Virus record (IMG/VR): IMGVR_UViG_3300010160_000169 | Coordinates: 1-29,178 of that record | Length of the DNA: 29,178 nt | Source: a virus | Direction: 5' to 3' (one strand) | Part shown: positions 14,033 to 22,038 of the stretch, piece by piece | Layout of the letters: each line of letters opens with the position of its first letter | How positions within the stretch are numbered: position 1 is the first letter of the stretch | The notes under the pieces: model-generated | What the model was told of the DNA's origin: nothing | Databases searched by the model: none | Seen by the model: the letters and a program-made list of their open reading frames with translations, nothing else | Translations under genes and position numbers: made by a program

Positions 14033-14607
14033 TGGAAAGAAGATATAATAATAGAGCGGCTGATATAATCAGCGAAGAGGGTAGAATGATTAAGGGCTAT
14101 GCTTCAACATTTGAATCAATGTACGAAATGTTTGAAGGATACAATGAAACTATAGCACGTGGCGCATTTGATGACTGCGATATGAGCGATGTTGTAGCTT
14201 TATTTAACCACGAAAGTGAGCAATTATTAGCAAGAACTAAAGATGGTAAAGGCACATTGACTTTAGCAGTTGATGAAAAAGGATTATACTTTGAGTTTGA
14301 AGCATTAAATACAACTATGGGTAATGATGTTTTAGAAAACATAAAAGCAGGTAATATTCGTGGATGTTCATTTGCATTTACTGTAGCTGAACAAAAAGTA
14401 GAGGAATTTACTGATGGATCAATGTTAAGAACTATTATGAAAATTGATAAGTTGTATGATGTTGGGCCTGTAGTTAATCCTGCTTATGAAGATACTGAAG
14501 TTGAAGCATACAAAAAAAGAAGTAAAGAACTAATAAAAAAAGAAGATACAAAACAAATAAACGAAAGCTATTATATAGCACAAAAATTTAAATTTAATTT
14601 AAACTAA
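14032..14607 (+). CDS. HK97-type prohead protease
   Basis: A 191-residue serine protease that cleaves the N-terminal delta domain of the capsid protein during prohead maturation. MIKGYASTFES near the start, His60 in LFNHE and Ser113 in IRGCSFAF are the catalytic signatures of the U35/HK97 family; YDVGPVVNPAYEDTEVEAY closes the domain. The tail after residue 170 is charged and probably serves assembly. It stands between portal and major capsid genes as in HK97. Confidence 0.92.
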   Translation: MERRYNNRAADIISEEGRMIKGYASTFESMYEMFEGYNETIARGAFDDCDMSDVVALFNHESEQLLARTKDGKGTLTLAVDEKGLYFEFEALNTTMGNDVLENIKAGNIRGCSFAFTVAEQKVEEFTDGSMLRTIMKIDKLYDVGPVVNPAYEDTEVEAYKKRSKELIKKEDTKQINESYYIAQKFKFNLN

Positions 14608-14622
14608 AAAAAACAAACAATA

Positions 14623-15948
14623 ATGAAAAACTCAAGTGTTGAATTACGCCAATTACAAGCGTTAAAAAGAAACGAAGGTTCTGACTTAGTAGCTAAGGCA
14701 GAATTAGAAGGAAGAGAATTGACTGCAGTAGAATTAACTACTTTGCGCTCAATTGAAACTGATGTAACTGCTTTTGATGCACAAATCAAAGATGCAGAAT
14801 TAAGAGAAAAATTTGCTAAGAGCAATGTTGAAGGTAGAAAAACTGCTGAAGGCGATTCTAAAGAAAAAAGAGAAATTGCAAACTTTTCATTCGGTAAATT
14901 AGTACGTGAATTAAGTTTATCACGTGGTGATGAAAGTGCAATTACAGGTCTTGAAAAAGAAATGTTGCAAGAATCAGCTAAAGAAAAAAGAGCTTTAGGT
15001 TCTATGGGTGATGGTTTGTATTTATCAAACAAATTCTTAACTGTTGAAAACAGAACTATGAGCGCAGGTTCAGCTACTGCAGGTGGTAACTTTATTGCTA
15101 CTGACAAAGTTGGATTCTTTGATGCTTTGTATGCAAAAACTGTTTTACCTCAATTAGGTGCAATTAAATTAGAAGGCTTAGCAGCTAATACTGATTTAAC
15201 TGGATTTAGTGCTGGTGTTACTGCAGGTTGGGCTACTGAAGTTGCTGATGCGGCTGCAGGTGATCCTACTACTGCTTCACGTTCTATCACTCCTAAGCGT
15301 TTAACTGCTTATGTTGATTTATCTAAGCAATTATTGTTACAAGATAATTTTAGCATCCAAAACTACACAGTTCAATCATTTATGAAAGCTTTTGCAGTAG
15401 CAATTGAAGCAGCAGCTATCAATGGTTCAGGTTCAAGCGGACAGCCTACAGGTTTATTAGGAACAAGTGGAATTGGATCAGTAGCAATTGGAACTAATGG
15501 TGGTGCGCCAACTTTAGCTAAGATTCTTGAATTAATCCAAGTTGTAGAAACAGCTAATGCAGGAATGAATGGTAAATTCTTAGTAAATCCTAAGGTTGTA
15601 GCTAAATTAAAGCAAACTGTTATCGATTCAGGTTCAGGTGCTATGATTATGCCATATATGAACTACTTTATGGGCCAGCCTGAGCAAATTGCAGGTAAAG
15701 AAACTTACAGTACTTCAAATGTTCCTTCTACATTAACAAAAGGTTCAACTTCAGGTACTTGTTCTGCAATTATCTATGGTGATTTTGAAAATTTGGTAGT
15801 TGGACAATATGGTGGAATAGATTTAGTTATTGATCCTGCTTCACAAGCAATCGGTGGTAAAACTAGAATCGTTATGTCACAATACGTAGGTGTTGCGGTA
15901 AAACAACCAGCAGCATTTGCAGCTATACTAGACGCAACAACTGTTTAA
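14623..15948 (+). CDS. major capsid protein (HK97 fold)
   Basis: A 441-residue protein. Residues 1 to about 125 are charged and helical (LRQLQALKRNEGSDLVAKAE and on), as in the scaffolding delta domain that the preceding protease removes. From about 145 the HK97 core begins: SAGSATAGGNFI, then YAKTVLPQLGAIKLEGLA, SITPKRLTAYVDLSKQLLLQ, AINGSGSSGQPTGLLGTSGI and, near the end, FENLVVGQYGGIDLVIDP and VGVAVKQPAAFAAI. The start follows an A-rich leader without a Shine-Dalgarno sequence. A strong GC-rich hairpin begins 10 nt after the stop. Confidence 0.93.
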   Translation: MKNSSVELRQLQALKRNEGSDLVAKAELEGRELTAVELTTLRSIETDVTAFDAQIKDAELREKFAKSNVEGRKTAEGDSKEKREIANFSFGKLVRELSLSRGDESAITGLEKEMLQESAKEKRALGSMGDGLYLSNKFLTVENRTMSAGSATAGGNFIATDKVGFFDALYAKTVLPQLGAIKLEGLAANTDLTGFSAGVTAGWATEVADAAAGDPTTASRSITPKRLTAYVDLSKQLLLQDNFSIQNYTVQSFMKAFAVAIEAAAINGSGSSGQPTGLLGTSGIGSVAIGTNGGAPTLAKILELIQVVETANAGMNGKFLVNPKVVAKLKQTVIDSGSGAMIMPYMNYFMGQPEQIAGKETYSTSNVPSTLTKGSTSGTCSAIIYGDFENLVVGQYGGIDLVIDPASQAIGGKTRIVMSQYVGVAVKQPAAFAAILDATTV

Positions 15949-15957
15949 ACAGTAATT

Positions 15958-16000
15958 AAGCGTGAATGGAAGTAGGGCGGCTCGATACCGCCCCACGCTT
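15958..16000 (+). other. GC-rich hairpin resembling a tRNA acceptor/T-arm minihelix
   Basis: Outer stem AAGCGTG (15958-15964) pairs with CACGCTT (15994-16000), 7 bp. A 10-nt single-stranded stretch follows on the 5' side. The inner stem GGGCGG (15975-15980) pairs with CCGCCC (15988-15993) around the 7-nt loop CTCGATA. Seven acceptor-like pairs, a 5-6-bp inner stem and a 7-nt loop close to TTCGANT are those of a tRNA lacking the D and anticodon arms. No T-run follows, so it is not a classical terminator. It may limit readthrough from the capsid gene, be an RNA-processing site, or be a tRNA relic. Confidence 0.6.
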
Positions 16001-16005
16001 CAAAA

Positions 16006-16179
16006 ATGGAAATACAATTTATAAAAAGTCCAATCGGATTTGGTTTAGGTTATCATATTGGCGAATTGGCAACAATTAACGAAAATCAAGCTAATGAATT
16101 AGTTGAATTAGGTTTTGCAGTTAAGATTGAACAAGCAGTAAAAGTTGAAACAAAAACAATTAAAAAAGCAGTAAAGTAA
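16006..16179 (+). CDS. 57-residue protein following the capsid gene
   Basis: Encodes MEIQFIKSPIGFGLGYHIGE, then LATINENQANELVELGFAVK and a lysine-rich tail (TKTIKKAVK). From memory, the block with an Asn-Glu/Ala helix, ELVELGFAV, recurs in small proteins encoded directly after capsid genes of siphoviruses. Their role is not settled; a head-completion accessory is plausible. The ATG lies 5 nt after the hairpin, so its translation may depend on that structure. The stop abuts the TTG start of the next gene. Confidence 0.65.
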   Translation: MEIQFIKSPIGFGLGYHIGELATINENQANELVELGFAVKIEQAVKVETKTIKKAVK

Positions 16180-16752
16180 TTGGAAACATACGTAGTAATA
16201 ACAGCACCATCAAGCGAGCCATTAACATTGGCAGAAGCTAAACTTCATTTGAGAGTAAATAACTCAGTTGAAGATGCGCTTATTACTGCATTAATTACAG
16301 CAGCTAGGCAATTTGTTGAAGGATATACTTGGAGGCCATTAATGACACAAACTATTGATGTGGTATTTGATACTATTATTGATAGAACAATTATGATTAA
16401 TAAAGCCCCAGTGCAATCGGTTACAAGTGTAAAATATTTAGATTTGAATGGAACTGAGCAAACAATTAGTAGTACATTATATGTTACTGATTTGTTAAAT
16501 TCACCTTGTAGAGTAAAATTAGATACTATTCCAAGTATAAAAGATACATTAAATGCTTTTAAAGTTAGAGTAGTTTGCGGTTACACAAGTGCTGCATTAA
16601 TTCCACAAACTTATAAGAGTGCAATGCTATTAATTATTGGCCATTTGTACGACAATAAGCAGCAAGCTCAATCACAAACATTAAGTGAAATTCCATTTGG
16701 AGTTTATACTCTTTTAGATATAGAAAATAATAAATATAATAGATCGATATGA
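16180..16752 (+). CDS. head-tail connector (phiE125 gp8/HK97 gp6-like)
   Basis: A 190-residue adaptor expected to form a ring under the portal. The pattern SEPLTLAEAKLHLRVNNSVE (12-31) followed by DALITALITAARQFVEGYTW and RPLMTQTIDVVFD is the usual helical core of phiE125 gp8-like connectors, followed by a beta-rich part. The start is TTG, directly after the previous TAA; the first in-frame ATG would delete the conserved N-terminus, so TTG is well supported. The stop overlaps the next ATG (ATGA). Confidence 0.85.
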   Translation: METYVVITAPSSEPLTLAEAKLHLRVNNSVEDALITALITAARQFVEGYTWRPLMTQTIDVVFDTIIDRTIMINKAPVQSVTSVKYLDLNGTEQTISSTLYVTDLLNSPCRVKLDTIPSIKDTLNAFKVRVVCGYTSAALIPQTYKSAMLLIIGHLYDNKQQAQSQTLSEIPFGVYTLLDIENNKYNRSI

Positions 16753-16991
16753 TTAAGCAAATAGCAACACAAGGAGTAACTGTAACTCCAAGCGATACGA
16801 CATTTTTAACTAATCCTGGTACTTTATACGTAGGAGTTAGTGGTGATTTAACTGTAATTCATTTTGATGATTATGCAGGTTCACCAACTGCAGTTCTTTA
16901 CAAATCAGTTCCTGTTGGTTTCTTTCCAGTAGCGGTTAGAAGAGTAAATGCAACAGCAACAACAGCAACTAATATTATAGTAAATTACTAG
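16749..16991 (+). CDS. small beta-rich virion protein, unknown role
   Basis: An 80-residue protein, almost entirely short strands: GVTVTPSDTTFLTNPGTLYV, then GVSGDLTVIHFDD and VPVGFFPVAVRRVNATATTA. The PGTLYVGVSGD and VPVGxFPVxVRRV pattern is shared with small phage structural proteins from head regions that I recall only as uncharacterised or spike-base-like. It lies inside the connector gene cluster and overlaps both neighbours, so a head-decoration or connector-associated role is likely but unproven. Confidence 0.6.
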   Translation: MIKQIATQGVTVTPSDTTFLTNPGTLYVGVSGDLTVIHFDDYAGSPTAVLYKSVPVGFFPVAVRRVNATATTATNIIVNY

Positions 16992-17344
16992 TGAATATTA
17001 TTAGTGGTAAATTTGATATGACTTGTGAGCTATTTGCTCCAATTGTTACTACTGATTCAAACAGTGGTGAGGTTGCACAGTCATACTCAGGAACTGCTAC
17101 AGCTACTATTTTTTGCTATGTAAATAATAGGGCAAATAATGAAGCTTTTAATGATATGCAGCGCCAATCAAATACAACTACAACAGTAGATTGTAGGTTT
17201 GGTGATATTGATGCATTAAATGTTACTTTAAGTTGGTTAATGAAAGTTGAAGGCCAAACATATCAAGTTACAAGTGTAGTTGATGCGGTTGAATTTCAGC
17301 GTAGAACAGTAACGAGGTTAAGCGGAGTTGAAAGGATTGGATAA
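16991..17344 (+). CDS. head closure / head-tail joining protein (SPP1 gp16-like)
   Basis: A 117-residue protein with the small beta-barrel pattern of phage head-tail joining proteins: an N-terminal strand hairpin (FDMTCELFAPIVTTDSNSGE), a central variable loop, and the C-terminal WLMKVEGQTYQVTSVVDAVE with a final RRTVTRLSGVER. The start is GTG overlapping the previous TAG by one base; no ATG precedes the conserved region. It probably plugs the connector after packaging. The gene order connector, closure, gp10-like, DUF3168 is the standard siphovirus neck order. Confidence 0.78.
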   Translation: MNIISGKFDMTCELFAPIVTTDSNSGEVAQSYSGTATATIFCYVNNRANNEAFNDMQRQSNTTTTVDCRFGDIDALNVTLSWLMKVEGQTYQVTSVVDAVEFQRRTVTRLSGVERIG

Positions 17345-17871
17345 TGAAAGTAACATTACCTAATGATACTGAAAAAAAGGTTTTAGAATTATTAGATAAA
17401 ACTTTTGCTAGTTCAGAAAAACAATTTGCTGATTTAGCACACAATGAAGCTAATAAAGTAGAAGTTGAAATGGCTGCAAAGGTAGCAGTTGATAAAGGAA
17501 CTTTAAAAGCAAGTATTGGAGTGGTAAAATCTAAAAAGAATAATTTTTTCTTTTGGGTTGGGCCACAATATAGCAATAAAAGTTCAGCATTTCAGGGTGG
17601 AAACCACGCACATTTAGTTGAATACGGAACTAAGGAGCGTTATATGAAAAAAGGATTATTAGCAGGTGGATTTACAAGGTCAAGCGGTGGAAGTCAAAAG
17701 TTTAAAGGAAAGCCTGAATATGTGCCATATGCTGGTAAGTATTTAGGAACAATGGTATCAAAACCATTTATTAGACCAACTTATGATTCAATGGGTGCTA
17801 CTATCATTGAGAATTTAAAAAAAGGAACTGAAAAAATAGTAGCAGAACAAGGAAATAAACAAGGTATATGA
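17344..17871 (+). CDS. HK97 gp10-like neck/tail completion protein
   Basis: A 175-residue protein. The family signature is clear: VAVDKGTLKASIGV, then FWVGPQYSNKSSAFQGGNHA with HLVEYGT (about 94-101) and the C-terminal KPFIRPTYDSM. A basic insert (RSSGGSQKFKGKPEYVPYAG) sits between the two blocks. The family joins the tail tube to the head connector. It overlaps both neighbours. Confidence 0.88.
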   Translation: MKVTLPNDTEKKVLELLDKTFASSEKQFADLAHNEANKVEVEMAAKVAVDKGTLKASIGVVKSKKNNFFFWVGPQYSNKSSAFQGGNHAHLVEYGTKERYMKKGLLAGGFTRSSGGSQKFKGKPEYVPYAGKYLGTMVSKPFIRPTYDSMGATIIENLKKGTEKIVAEQGNKQGI

Positions 17872-18275
17872 GTACAAGTAACGCAGGAAATATAGTATAT
17901 AATAAATTGGTTAATACAGTTGGTGTTACTAATTTAGTAAGCACTAGAATTAGACCAATGCGAGCTGCAGATACTGATGTTTATCCTTATATTATTTACG
18001 AAAGTATAAGTAAGCCAAGTTTACAATCTAAAGAAGGTAATACTGGGTGGTATAAAATGCGTTTTCAATTAAGTATGCTTGCAACTTCATTAAGTGCTGT
18101 GCAAGCCATTGCTGATGCGGTTAGAACGAGTATGGATGGTGCTAGTGGAACTATTGCAGGATTTACAGTACAAAGGATTACATTTGAAGATGAACGTGAT
18201 ATATTTAACGATAATAGTGCGGTGGATGGAGTTTATATGTTACAACAAGATTATTACATAACAATACAATTATAA
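17868..18275 (+). CDS. tail completion protein (DUF3168 family)
   Basis: A 135-residue protein with the DUF3168 layout: an N-terminal helix (GNIVYNKLVNTVGVTNLVST), RIRPMRAADTDVYPYIIYES, a central MRFQLSMLATSLSAVQAIAD, VRTSMDG, and a C-terminal YMLQQDYYITIQL strand. The family equals SPP1 gp17/lambda gpU-type tail terminators, which cap the head-proximal end of the tail tube. The start overlaps the previous stop by four bases. Confidence 0.85.
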   Translation: MSTSNAGNIVYNKLVNTVGVTNLVSTRIRPMRAADTDVYPYIIYESISKPSLQSKEGNTGWYKMRFQLSMLATSLSAVQAIADAVRTSMDGASGTIAGFTVQRITFEDERDIFNDNSAVDGVYMLQQDYYITIQL

Positions 18276-18279
18276 AAAT

Positions 18280-19110
18280 ATGGCAGTATCAGGAAATTAT
18301 TTAGGATTATATGTTAATGGCCAAAGAATAGCATTAACAAAAAGCAATGATTTTGCTAGTAAAATGGCAATGATAGACATTACTACAAAAGATTCAAGTG
18401 GTAACAAAGAAGTTCAGCCTGGATTAAAGGAAGGTAGTTGCTCAATGGAAGGAATTTGTACAAGTGGATTAACTAATTTATTACAATGGCCTGAAGCGTT
18501 TGATAATGCAATTTGGACTAAAGGCGGAACAGGTACAATTAGTGGAACTAAGGTTGCAAACGAGAGCAATCAAATCTTAGCACAAACTTATACATTTGGA
18601 ACAGGCACACAAATTAAACAAACATTTGCAACAGCGCCAAGTGTATTAGCTATTGGCGATAAAGTAGTATTTTCAATATCTTTAAAAGGATCAGGAACAG
18701 TAACAATTCAAGTAGGTGATTCAGTAGGTAGCACAACAAGTTCAACCATTACTTTATCAAGCACTTGGACACGTTATGAATCAGTTTATACATTAGCTTC
18801 TACTACTACAATATTTGCTGCAGTAAACAAGGTAAGTGCTACAACAGTTACTTTATTTGGGCCACAAGTTGAAGAAAGCTTAGTTGCAACTAGTTACAAA
18901 GGAAGTCAAGTAACTTTATTAGACTTGCAAACTATAGCAGAAGCAAAAACAAAAGTAACTTTATTATATTCGGATTTTTTAGCATTGGATTTTAAACAAA
19001 GTTATGAAGGATTTATATCTGATTTAACAATAAAAAGTTCTAATGATGAAGCAGAAACATTTAGTTGCTCATTTATGGGAACAGGAGTACAAACAATAAG
19101 CAACGTATAA
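18280..19110 (+). CDS. tail tube protein with inserted carbohydrate-binding-like domain
   Basis: A 276-residue protein. Residues 1-61 and about 209-276 match the next gene's 137-residue tail protein (KMAMIDITTKDSSGNKEVQP against KLAMIDITSKTSAGNKEVMP; ISDLTIKSSNDEAETFSCSF against ISDCSVKSANDDKITCSLTF). Between them, residues about 62-208 form an inserted beta-sandwich: NLLQWPEAFDNAIWTKGGTG, SLKGSGTVTIQVGDS, STWTRYESVYTL and LFGPQVEESLVATSY, the pattern of CBM-like domains common on phage tails and fibres. The insert should project from the tube surface. Binding to glycans is inferred. Confidence 0.8.
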   Translation: MAVSGNYLGLYVNGQRIALTKSNDFASKMAMIDITTKDSSGNKEVQPGLKEGSCSMEGICTSGLTNLLQWPEAFDNAIWTKGGTGTISGTKVANESNQILAQTYTFGTGTQIKQTFATAPSVLAIGDKVVFSISLKGSGTVTIQVGDSVGSTTSSTITLSSTWTRYESVYTLASTTTIFAAVNKVSATTVTLFGPQVEESLVATSYKGSQVTLLDLQTIAEAKTKVTLLYSDFLALDFKQSYEGFISDLTIKSSNDEAETFSCSFMGTGVQTISNV

Positions 19111-19128
19111 AATTAAATAAATATAACA

Positions 19129-19542
19129 ATGGCATCAAATGGAAATAATGCAAGATTTACACTTGCAACAAAATTAATAAACCAAGTAACATCTGAGGAT
19201 TTTGGTTTAAAATTGGCAATGATTGATATTACAAGCAAAACAAGTGCAGGTAATAAAGAAGTAATGCCAGGATTGAAAGAAAGAACTGCAAGCGCAGAAG
19301 TAATATTTGAAACTAAGCCAGCAGGATCACCTGCAGATTTTTATTTCAAAGATGCTATTGATGCTTGGAATGCAGGAACTTTATTAGCTTTCACTTATTC
19401 ATTAAGTGCTACAGCAGGTGATATTAAGTTCACTGGTTCTTTGTACATTTCAGATTGCTCAGTAAAAAGCGCAAATGATGACAAGATAACTTGTTCATTA
19501 ACTTTCGCAATTACAGGTGCAGTAACAATAACAACAGTTTAA
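19129..19542 (+). CDS. tail tube protein, undecorated paralogue
   Basis: A 137-residue protein of the major tail protein type: SEDFGLKLAMIDITSKTSAG, NKEVMPGLKERTASAEVIFE, FKDAIDAWNAGTLLAFTYSL and the C-terminal strands GSLYISDCSVKSANDDKITC. It aligns with both ends of the preceding gene's protein and lacks that protein's 145-residue insert. The stop is 2 nt before the tail assembly chaperone start. Either this forms the bulk of the tube with the other as a minority subunit, or the two alternate. Confidence 0.82.
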   Translation: MASNGNNARFTLATKLINQVTSEDFGLKLAMIDITSKTSAGNKEVMPGLKERTASAEVIFETKPAGSPADFYFKDAIDAWNAGTLLAFTYSLSATAGDIKFTGSLYISDCSVKSANDDKITCSLTFAITGAVTITTV

Positions 19543-19544
19543 TT

Positions 19545-19928
19545 ATGAACGCATTGAAAATGAAACACGTTAAGCAGCTTATGGAGTTGCTTAACGTGAA
19601 AAATGCAAGCGAATTATTAAGCTATATTTCTAGTTGTTTTGAAACAAAGAAAGTAATTTTTAGTGATCTTGATGAAACTATGCAAAAAGCAGTTCTTACA
19701 CAAAAAGAATATGCCAATGATGAATTAGTTGAGCTAAATGATTACGATCAAAATAAATATTGGAAATTTGTTTCTAGCTGCATTCAACTAAGCGAAGGAT
19801 TAGGCGAAGTTGAAGCGGATGACAAAATAGAATCAATTAATGATTTGTATAAATTTGGTGCTGAATTTCAAAACGAAATTATCAAGCTTCAAACCATTGT
19901 AAGCCCAAACGAGACAACCACCAACTAA
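19545..19928 (+). CDS. tail assembly chaperone, short form (gpG-like)
   Basis: A 127-residue product in the zero frame. An open frame extends upstream without an ATG in good context; ATG 19545, two bases after the tail protein stop, fits the operon. The protein is helical and acidic (MNALKMKHVKQLMELLNVKN and later ELVELNDYDQNKYWKFVSSC). It corresponds by position to lambda gpG, which with its frameshifted form coats the tape measure during tail assembly. The last residues SPNETTTN are encoded over the slippery site and stem-loop; the TAA stop sits in the loop of that stem. Confidence 0.82.
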   Translation: MNALKMKHVKQLMELLNVKNASELLSYISSCFETKKVIFSDLDETMQKAVLTQKEYANDELVELNDYDQNKYWKFVSSCIQLSEGLGEVEADDKIESINDLYKFGAEFQNEIIKLQTIVSPNETTTN

Positions 19929-20248
19929 CTAGCTTACTTGGTGGTGATTTAAGTTATAATGATGTAAAATCATTTGCTTATGGTATATTGGGTTGGGATG
20001 AAATAAAGTTAAGCGAAGCTTCAATTGATTATTTTGTATTTAGCTGCATTGGGTGGAAACATAATGATTTATGGAATACACAAACTACAAATAATTTAAA
20101 TAAAAGATTAGCTTATGCTTTTGCTGAAATCCAAACAGCACAAAAGAAAATTGAAATTGAAAAATACTTTCAATTATTTGAGGTAAAAGAAATTGATATA
20201 AAAGAAGATTTAAAAGATGCGAGCGGACATTTTCCGACTAATATATAA
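19545..20248 (+). CDS. tail assembly chaperone, -1 frameshift product (gpGT-like)
   Basis: A -1 slip at CCCAAAC (19904-19910) joins 122 codons of the zero frame to an open frame that runs from 19910 to the TAA at 20246-20248, giving about 234 residues. The added part reads RDNHQLTSLLGGDLSYNDVK after the junction, continues through LGWDEIKLSEASIDYFVFSC and ends DASGHFPTNI. The second frame has no convincing start codon of its own before 19988, is open back to 19865, and lies between chaperone and tape measure genes, as lambda T does. Its stop overlaps the tape measure ATG (TAATG). Confidence 0.87.
19904..19945 (+). promoter_or_regulatory. -1 programmed ribosomal frameshift signal
   Basis: Slippery heptamer C CCA AAC in the zero frame (19904-19910) fits X XXY YYZ exactly. 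After a 6-nt spacer (19911-19916) follows a perfect 8-bp stem, ACCACCAA (19917-19924) with TTGGTGGT (19938-19945), around a 13-nt loop that contains the zero-frame stop. Slippery site, spacer length and stem form a textbook -1 signal at the conserved tail chaperone position. Confidence 0.9.
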
Positions 20249-22038
20249 TGGCAAAAAGTAGTAACAACATATTAGCGCTCGGAGTTGGATTAAATTTAGA
20301 TCCATTAAATCAAGATATTGCCAATGCAGCTAAGACTGCAAAGGAAGGAATGGCTGTATTAGGTCAATCAGTTGTAGATGGTGGAGCAAAAGCAAGCGGA
20401 GCAACTGAAAAACTAGGCGACAAAGTACAAACAATGCGCCAACAGTTAAGGCTAGCTACACAAGATACTCAAGCTATGGCTGAAAAGTATGGCATAATGA
20501 GTACTCAAGCTATTGCCAGTGCATCAAGAGCAGGGGAATTAAAAGATAAGATTGGTGATATAAATACTGTAATTACTGCATTTAGTGCGGATTCTAAATT
20601 TACAGTTGTAGCAGGTGCAATGCAAAGTGCTGCAGGTGCAGCAAGTATTGTTACAGGTGCAATGGGGTTACTTGGAACTGAAAGTAAAGCTACTCAAGAA
20701 ATGCTACTTAAAGTTCAAAGCGCATTAGCATTAACACAAGGATTAGCCCAAATAAAAGAAATGGGGGCAAGCTTTACAGCATTACGAGCAGTTATAGTTG
20801 GCCAAGTTATTCCAAGTATAGCTGCAATGGGTGTTACTATGAATATTGCATTAGGCGTAATAGGATTATTGGCTGTTGGTGTATATGCTATGGTTGTTTA
20901 TTATAATAATGTTTCAGATGCAACTGAAAAATGGAAAAATGAACTTGAAAAAACAATTAAATTACAAGCCTTACAATTAGAATTGTTTAAAATATGGCAA
21001 TCAATAAGTAGTAGAGGATTAAGTGAAAGGGCAGCTGCATTACAGCAAGAGCAAGCAATTTACGAAGAAAATAAAACTAAATTAATTGCACAATTAACAG
21101 AAGTATTAGCAGAAGAAAAAAAGAATGGCGGACAAAGAATATTTGCTCATAATATTGTAAATTCAGCTATTGAAGAAAATTTAAGAATACATAATGAAAA
21201 AAATAAATCAATAAATGCTGATTATGATAAAAAAGAATTTGATAAATTAAGTAAAGCAAGTAAAGATAAATTAGCACTTAAAGATGCTGAAGCTAAATAC
21301 TTAATTGATTTAAATACTTTTCAAACTCAACAAATTGCAGATGCTAATAAATTAGCTGAACAAAAAGCAATATTAGCACCAAAGTTAGCAAGATTACAAA
21401 AACCAATGTTACCAGGATTAGGTGCTAGTGGTTATGATTTTGGTAAAAGTAAAAAAGTTGATTTGACTTTAGGATTTAGTATTGATCAAATAAAAATTGC
21501 TGCAGATATGGATATAGCAGCAAAAACAGTTACTGAAAAACTTAAATTTATAAATGGGCAAATAAAAGCAATTGCAGTACCAGGAATAATAAATGCATTA
21601 AGCGGATTAGGCGAAGGAATAGCAGGCGCATTAAGTGGCGATAACGATCCTTTTGAAGCTTTTGGAATTGGTTTAATAAAATCATTAGGCGCAATGGCAG
21701 TTCAATTGGGTACTCAGTTATTATTAATTGGAGCAGGATTACAAATAGTTCCAGGACTGCAATACAATGCTTCTTTATATATGTTAGGTGGTGCTGCTTT
21801 AATTGTAGCTGGAAGTGCTGTAAGTGGATTAGCAGGTAGGAAATCACAATCAGCACCAACTCCAAGCGGTGGTGGCGGTGGTGGCGGTAATAATTCAGCA
21901 TTATCACCAAACTCAAACTATATTGGTGGTCAAAATAGCGGTCAATTAGTAATTCAAGGTTATGTACGTGGAAATGATATAAACTTTGTGAATGGTAAGA
22001 GTGGCAGTAAAAATAATCGTAATTTAAGATTTGGATAA
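20248..22038 (+). CDS. tape measure protein (short)
   Basis: A 596-residue protein in the tape measure position, directly after the frameshifted chaperone. It is Ala-, Gln- and Lys-rich and mostly helical, with hydrophobic segments near 190-223 (MNIALGVIGLLAVGVYAMVV) and 480-540 (AMAVQLGTQLLLIGAGLQIV; AALIVAGSAVSGLAG), which in this family can enter the host membrane. A glycine run (SGGGGGGGNNS) separates the C-terminal 45 residues. By the rule of about 0.15 nm per residue the tail would be near 90 nm long. No lytic domain is visible. Confidence 0.85.
   Translation: MAKSSNNILALGVGLNLDPLNQDIANAAKTAKEGMAVLGQSVVDGGAKASGATEKLGDKVQTMRQQLRLATQDTQAMAEKYGIMSTQAIASASRAGELKDKIGDINTVITAFSADSKFTVVAGAMQSAAGAASIVTGAMGLLGTESKATQEMLLKVQSALALTQGLAQIKEMGASFTALRAVIVGQVIPSIAAMGVTMNIALGVIGLLAVGVYAMVVYYNNVSDATEKWKNELEKTIKLQALQLELFKIWQSISSRGLSERAAALQQEQAIYEENKTKLIAQLTEVLAEEKKNGGQRIFAHNIVNSAIEENLRIHNEKNKSINADYDKKEFDKLSKASKDKLALKDAEAKYLIDLNTFQTQQIADANKLAEQKAILAPKLARLQKPMLPGLGASGYDFGKSKKVDLTLGFSIDQIKIAADMDIAAKTVTEKLKFINGQIKAIAVPGIINALSGLGEGIAGALSGDNDPFEAFGIGLIKSLGAMAVQLGTQLLLIGAGLQIVPGLQYNASLYMLGGAALIVAGSAVSGLAGRKSQSAPTPSGGGGGGGNNSALSPNSNYIGGQNSGQLVIQGYVRGNDINFVNGKSGSKNNRNLRFG

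Noticed and set aside
14604-15107. Long minus-strand open frame opposite the capsid gene
   Set aside because: It is antisense to the strongly supported capsid protein and shows the composition of a reverse-frame shadow; no minus-strand gene in the window has a family match.
15958-16000. Complete tRNA gene
   Set aside because: There is no D arm or anticodon arm; only acceptor-like and T-arm-like helices are present.
19988-20248. Independent gene for the gpT-like frame starting at TTG 19988
   Set aside because: The frame is open further upstream to the slippery site, and conserved chaperone architecture supports expression by -1 frameshift.
21865-21890. GGTGGCGG repeats as a DNA repeat element
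   Set aside because: They encode the glycine linker in the tape measure protein and are explained by coding.
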